Of a stretch of 5,060 nucleotides of DNA, positions 3,771 through 5,060 are shown piece after piece. Source of the DNA: Nitriliruptoraceae bacterium (lineage in GTDB: Bacteria; Actinomycetota; Nitriliruptoria; Nitriliruptorales; Nitriliruptoraceae). The stretch is from positions 1 through 5,060 of the forward strand of contig SKJO01000262.1 in the NCBI GenBank assembly GCA_007121975.1. The letters run 5' to 3'. Numbering within the stretch: position 1 is the first letter of the stretch; the number at the start of each line of letters is the position of its first letter. The notes under the pieces were generated by a model, which was given only the letters and a program-made list of their open reading frames with translations, ran no database searches and was not told where the DNA came from. The translations under genes and the position numbers were made by a program.

Positions 3771-5060
3771 ACCGGGAGCTCGCCCGCCCAGTCGTGGGTC
3801 TCGAGCACGTACTTGAGGTCCTGGAGGAACCGGGCGGCGTCCGCCCCGTCGATCATGCGGTGGTCGTAGGTCAGGCACAGGTAGCTCATCCACCGGATCG
3901 CGATCGAGTCGCCGTAGGCGTCGGACACCACCACGGGCCGCTTCTCGATCGCGCAGGTGGCCAGGATCGCGACCTCCGGCGGGTTGAGGATCGGCGTGTC
4001 GAACAGGGTGCCGCGTGACCCGGTGTTGGTGATCGTGAAGGTCCCGCCCGAGATCTCGTCGGGCTGCAGCTTCTTGCTCCGGGTGCGTGCGGCGAGGTCG
4101 GCGATGCGCCGGGCCAGCCCGGCGACGTTGAGGTCCTGCGCCTGCTTGATGTTGGGCACCAGCAGCCCGCGGTCGGTGTCGATGGCCATGCCCAGGTTGA
4201 TGACCCGGTGGTAGGTGGCGGTGCCCGCCTCGGTGTCGATCGAGGCGTTGAGCGACGGGTGGCGGGGGATGGTCAGGCACACCGCGCGGGCGATCATCGG
4301 CAGCGGCGAGAGGCTCGCGCCCTCCGCGGCCTTGAAGGCGTCCTTCTTGGCCGCGCGCAGGTGCATGATCGCGGTCAGGTCGACCTCGACCGCAGCGGTG
4401 AGCTGCGCGGTGGTCGTGATCGACTCCAGCATCGAGCGGGCGATCGATCGGCGCACCCGCGTCAGGTCCTGGGTCACCGAGGGCTGGCCACCGAAGTCGA
4501 TCTGGACCGGGGCCGCTTCGGGGCGGCGGCGGTCGCTGGGTGCGGCCACGATCGGGGCCGGGGTGACACTGGCGGGTGCCGGTGCGGGTTCGGCGGGTGC
4601 CGGTGCCGGTTCGGACGCGGCGGCTTGGTCCGGGGCGGACTCGGCCGGGGCCGAGGAACCGTCGGCGATGGCGCGCTCGGCATCCTCACGGGTGATGCGC
4701 CCTCCGGCGCCGGTGCCCTCGACGTCGGCGGGCTTCATGCCGGCTTCGCGCAGCATGCGGCGCACCAGCGGCGAGGTCAGCGCCTTGTCGCCAACGACCT
4801 GACCGGACTCACCCGCAGGGGCGGCGGGCGCCGGGGCGGCCTCGGGCTGTGGGTCGGGCTCGTCGGCAGGTTCGGATTCGTCGGCGGGCTTCGTGTCGGA
4901 TTCGTCGGCGGGCTCGGGTTCGGGCGCGCTGCTGGGTGTGCCCTCGCCGACCACGGCGATGACCTGGCCGACCTCGATGGTGTCGTCGACCTCGGCGCGC
5001 AGCTCCTGCACGGTGCCCGCGACCGGGGAGGGGATCTCGGTGTCGACCTTGTCGGTGGAG
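3767..5060 (-). CDS. sucB: Dihydrolipoamide acyltransferase (E2) of a 2-oxoacid dehydrogenase complex, 5' end missing
   Basis: E2 is the core of pyruvate or 2-oxoglutarate dehydrogenase; it passes the acyl group from lipoyl to coenzyme A. The visible 430 residues start inside a lipoyl domain: STDKVDTEIPSP carries the lipoylated Lys4 (window numbering) and the domain ends near residue 40. An acidic Pro/Ala/Asp/Glu linker follows (about 41-86), then the peripheral subunit-binding domain (about 92-132, with TSPLVRRMLREAG and GAGGRITRED), and a second Ala/Pro linker (about 133-190). The catalytic domain (about 195-430) includes TNTGSRGTLFDTPI and the DHRMIDG motif with catalytic His400 and Asp404. 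Wording of the catalytic domain and the adjoining lipB/lipA resemble actinobacterial DlaT/SucB. Which oxoacid is used, and whether more lipoyl domains or an extra N-terminal part exist, cannot be seen; the symbol is a best guess. The operon promoter must lie beyond the right edge. Confidence 0.92.
   Translation of the reverse strand, partial: STDKVDTEIPSPVAGTVQELRAEVDDTIEVGQVIAVVGEGTPSSAPEPEPADESDTKPADESEPADEPDPQPEAAPAPAAPAGESGQVVGDKALTSPLVRRMLREAGMKPADVEGTGAGGRITREDAERAIADGSSAPAESAPDQAAASEPAPAPAEPAPAPASVTPAPIVAAPSDRRRPEAAPVQIDFGGQPSVTQDLTRVRRSIARSMLESITTTAQLTAAVEVDLTAIMHLRAAKKDAFKAAEGASLSPLPMIARAVCLTIPRHPSLNASIDTEAGTATYHRVINLGMAIDTDRGLLVPNIKQAQDLNVAGLARRIADLAARTRSKKLQPDEISGGTFTITNTGSRGTLFDTPILNPPEVAILATCAIEKRPVVVSDAYGDSIAIRWMSYLCLTYDHRMIDGADAARFLQDLKYVLETHDWAGELPV
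4571..4612 (-). repeat. 21-bp tandem repeat in the second E2 linker
   Basis: Two adjacent 21-bp copies (4571-4591 and 4592-4612) differ at one base and encode EPAPAPA twice. Ala/Pro-rich flexible linkers of this type let the lipoyl and subunit-binding domains swing, and they commonly grow or shrink by repeat slippage. Confidence 0.75.
4857..4914 (-). repeat. Imperfect 24-bp-period repeat in the first E2 linker
   Basis: A 17-bp block (GGATTCGTCGGCGGGCT on the forward strand) occurs at 4874-4890 and 4898-4914, 24 bp apart, with a degenerate third copy near 4857-4873. On the coding strand it gives repeated PADES/PADE units in an acidic linker between the lipoyl and subunit-binding domains. Confidence 0.7.

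Noticed and set aside
3771..4280. Upstream extension of the lipB reading frame into E2
   Set aside because: The frame stays open, but the translation is shadow sequence (Arg/His/Pro-rich) of the E2 catalytic domain, whose own frame carries DHRMIDG and other motifs. LipB homology begins only after the GTG at 3770.
1..5060. A new defence, mobile or biosynthetic system
   Set aside because: Apart from one unknown small protein, all genes are core metabolic or channel genes. No integrase, transposase, terminal repeats, CRISPR-like spacing or toxin-antitoxin pair was seen.

Overview
The window is very GC-rich, with a G/C-dominated third codon position and frequent GTG/TTG starts. Its core order, lipoamide acyltransferase E2 - lipB - lipA - glnA, is the arrangement known from Actinomycetota (in Mycobacterium tuberculosis dlaT, lipB, lipA and glnA1 lie close together). 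I infer an actinobacterium. Finer placement, for example Acidimicrobiia, cannot be settled from this sequence.

Layout, left to right. 1-89 (-): the first 29 codons of a type I glutamine synthetase (glnA), with a TTG start and a clear AAGGAG ribosome binding site. 90-384: a 295-bp divergent regulatory region. It holds four half-sites at 11-bp spacing that resemble an actinobacterial GlnR box oriented toward glnA, a -10-like hexamer exactly 10 bp beyond the box, and a predicted leader of about 186 nt with a perfect 8-bp hairpin and competing long helices. 385-1563 (+): an MscS-family mechanosensitive channel. 1568-1996 (-): a small conserved-looking protein of unknown function, convergent with mscS with only 4 bp between the stop codons. 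2014-3042 (-): lipA. 3039-3770 (-): lipB. 3767-5060 (-): most of the E2 gene, whose 5' end lies beyond the window.

The four right-hand minus-strand genes look like one transcription unit entering from the right edge. E2-lipB and lipB-lipA are joined by GTGA start/stop overlaps, and the small unknown gene follows lipA after 17 bp. The logic is self-contained: LipB puts an octanoyl group on the lipoyl-domain lysine of E2, LipA inserts two sulfurs to make lipoyl, and E2 uses it to carry acyl groups in a 2-oxoacid dehydrogenase complex. glnA lies further down the same strand, but the oppositely oriented mscS separates it and it appears to have its own nitrogen-responsive promoter.

I found no mobile element, CRISPR array, tRNA, rRNA, defence system or clearly new multigene system. 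The points most worth checking are the putative GlnR box shared by the glnA/mscS divergent region, the structured glnA leader, the unknown gene behind lipA, and a His-to-Phe change in a usually conserved LipA motif.
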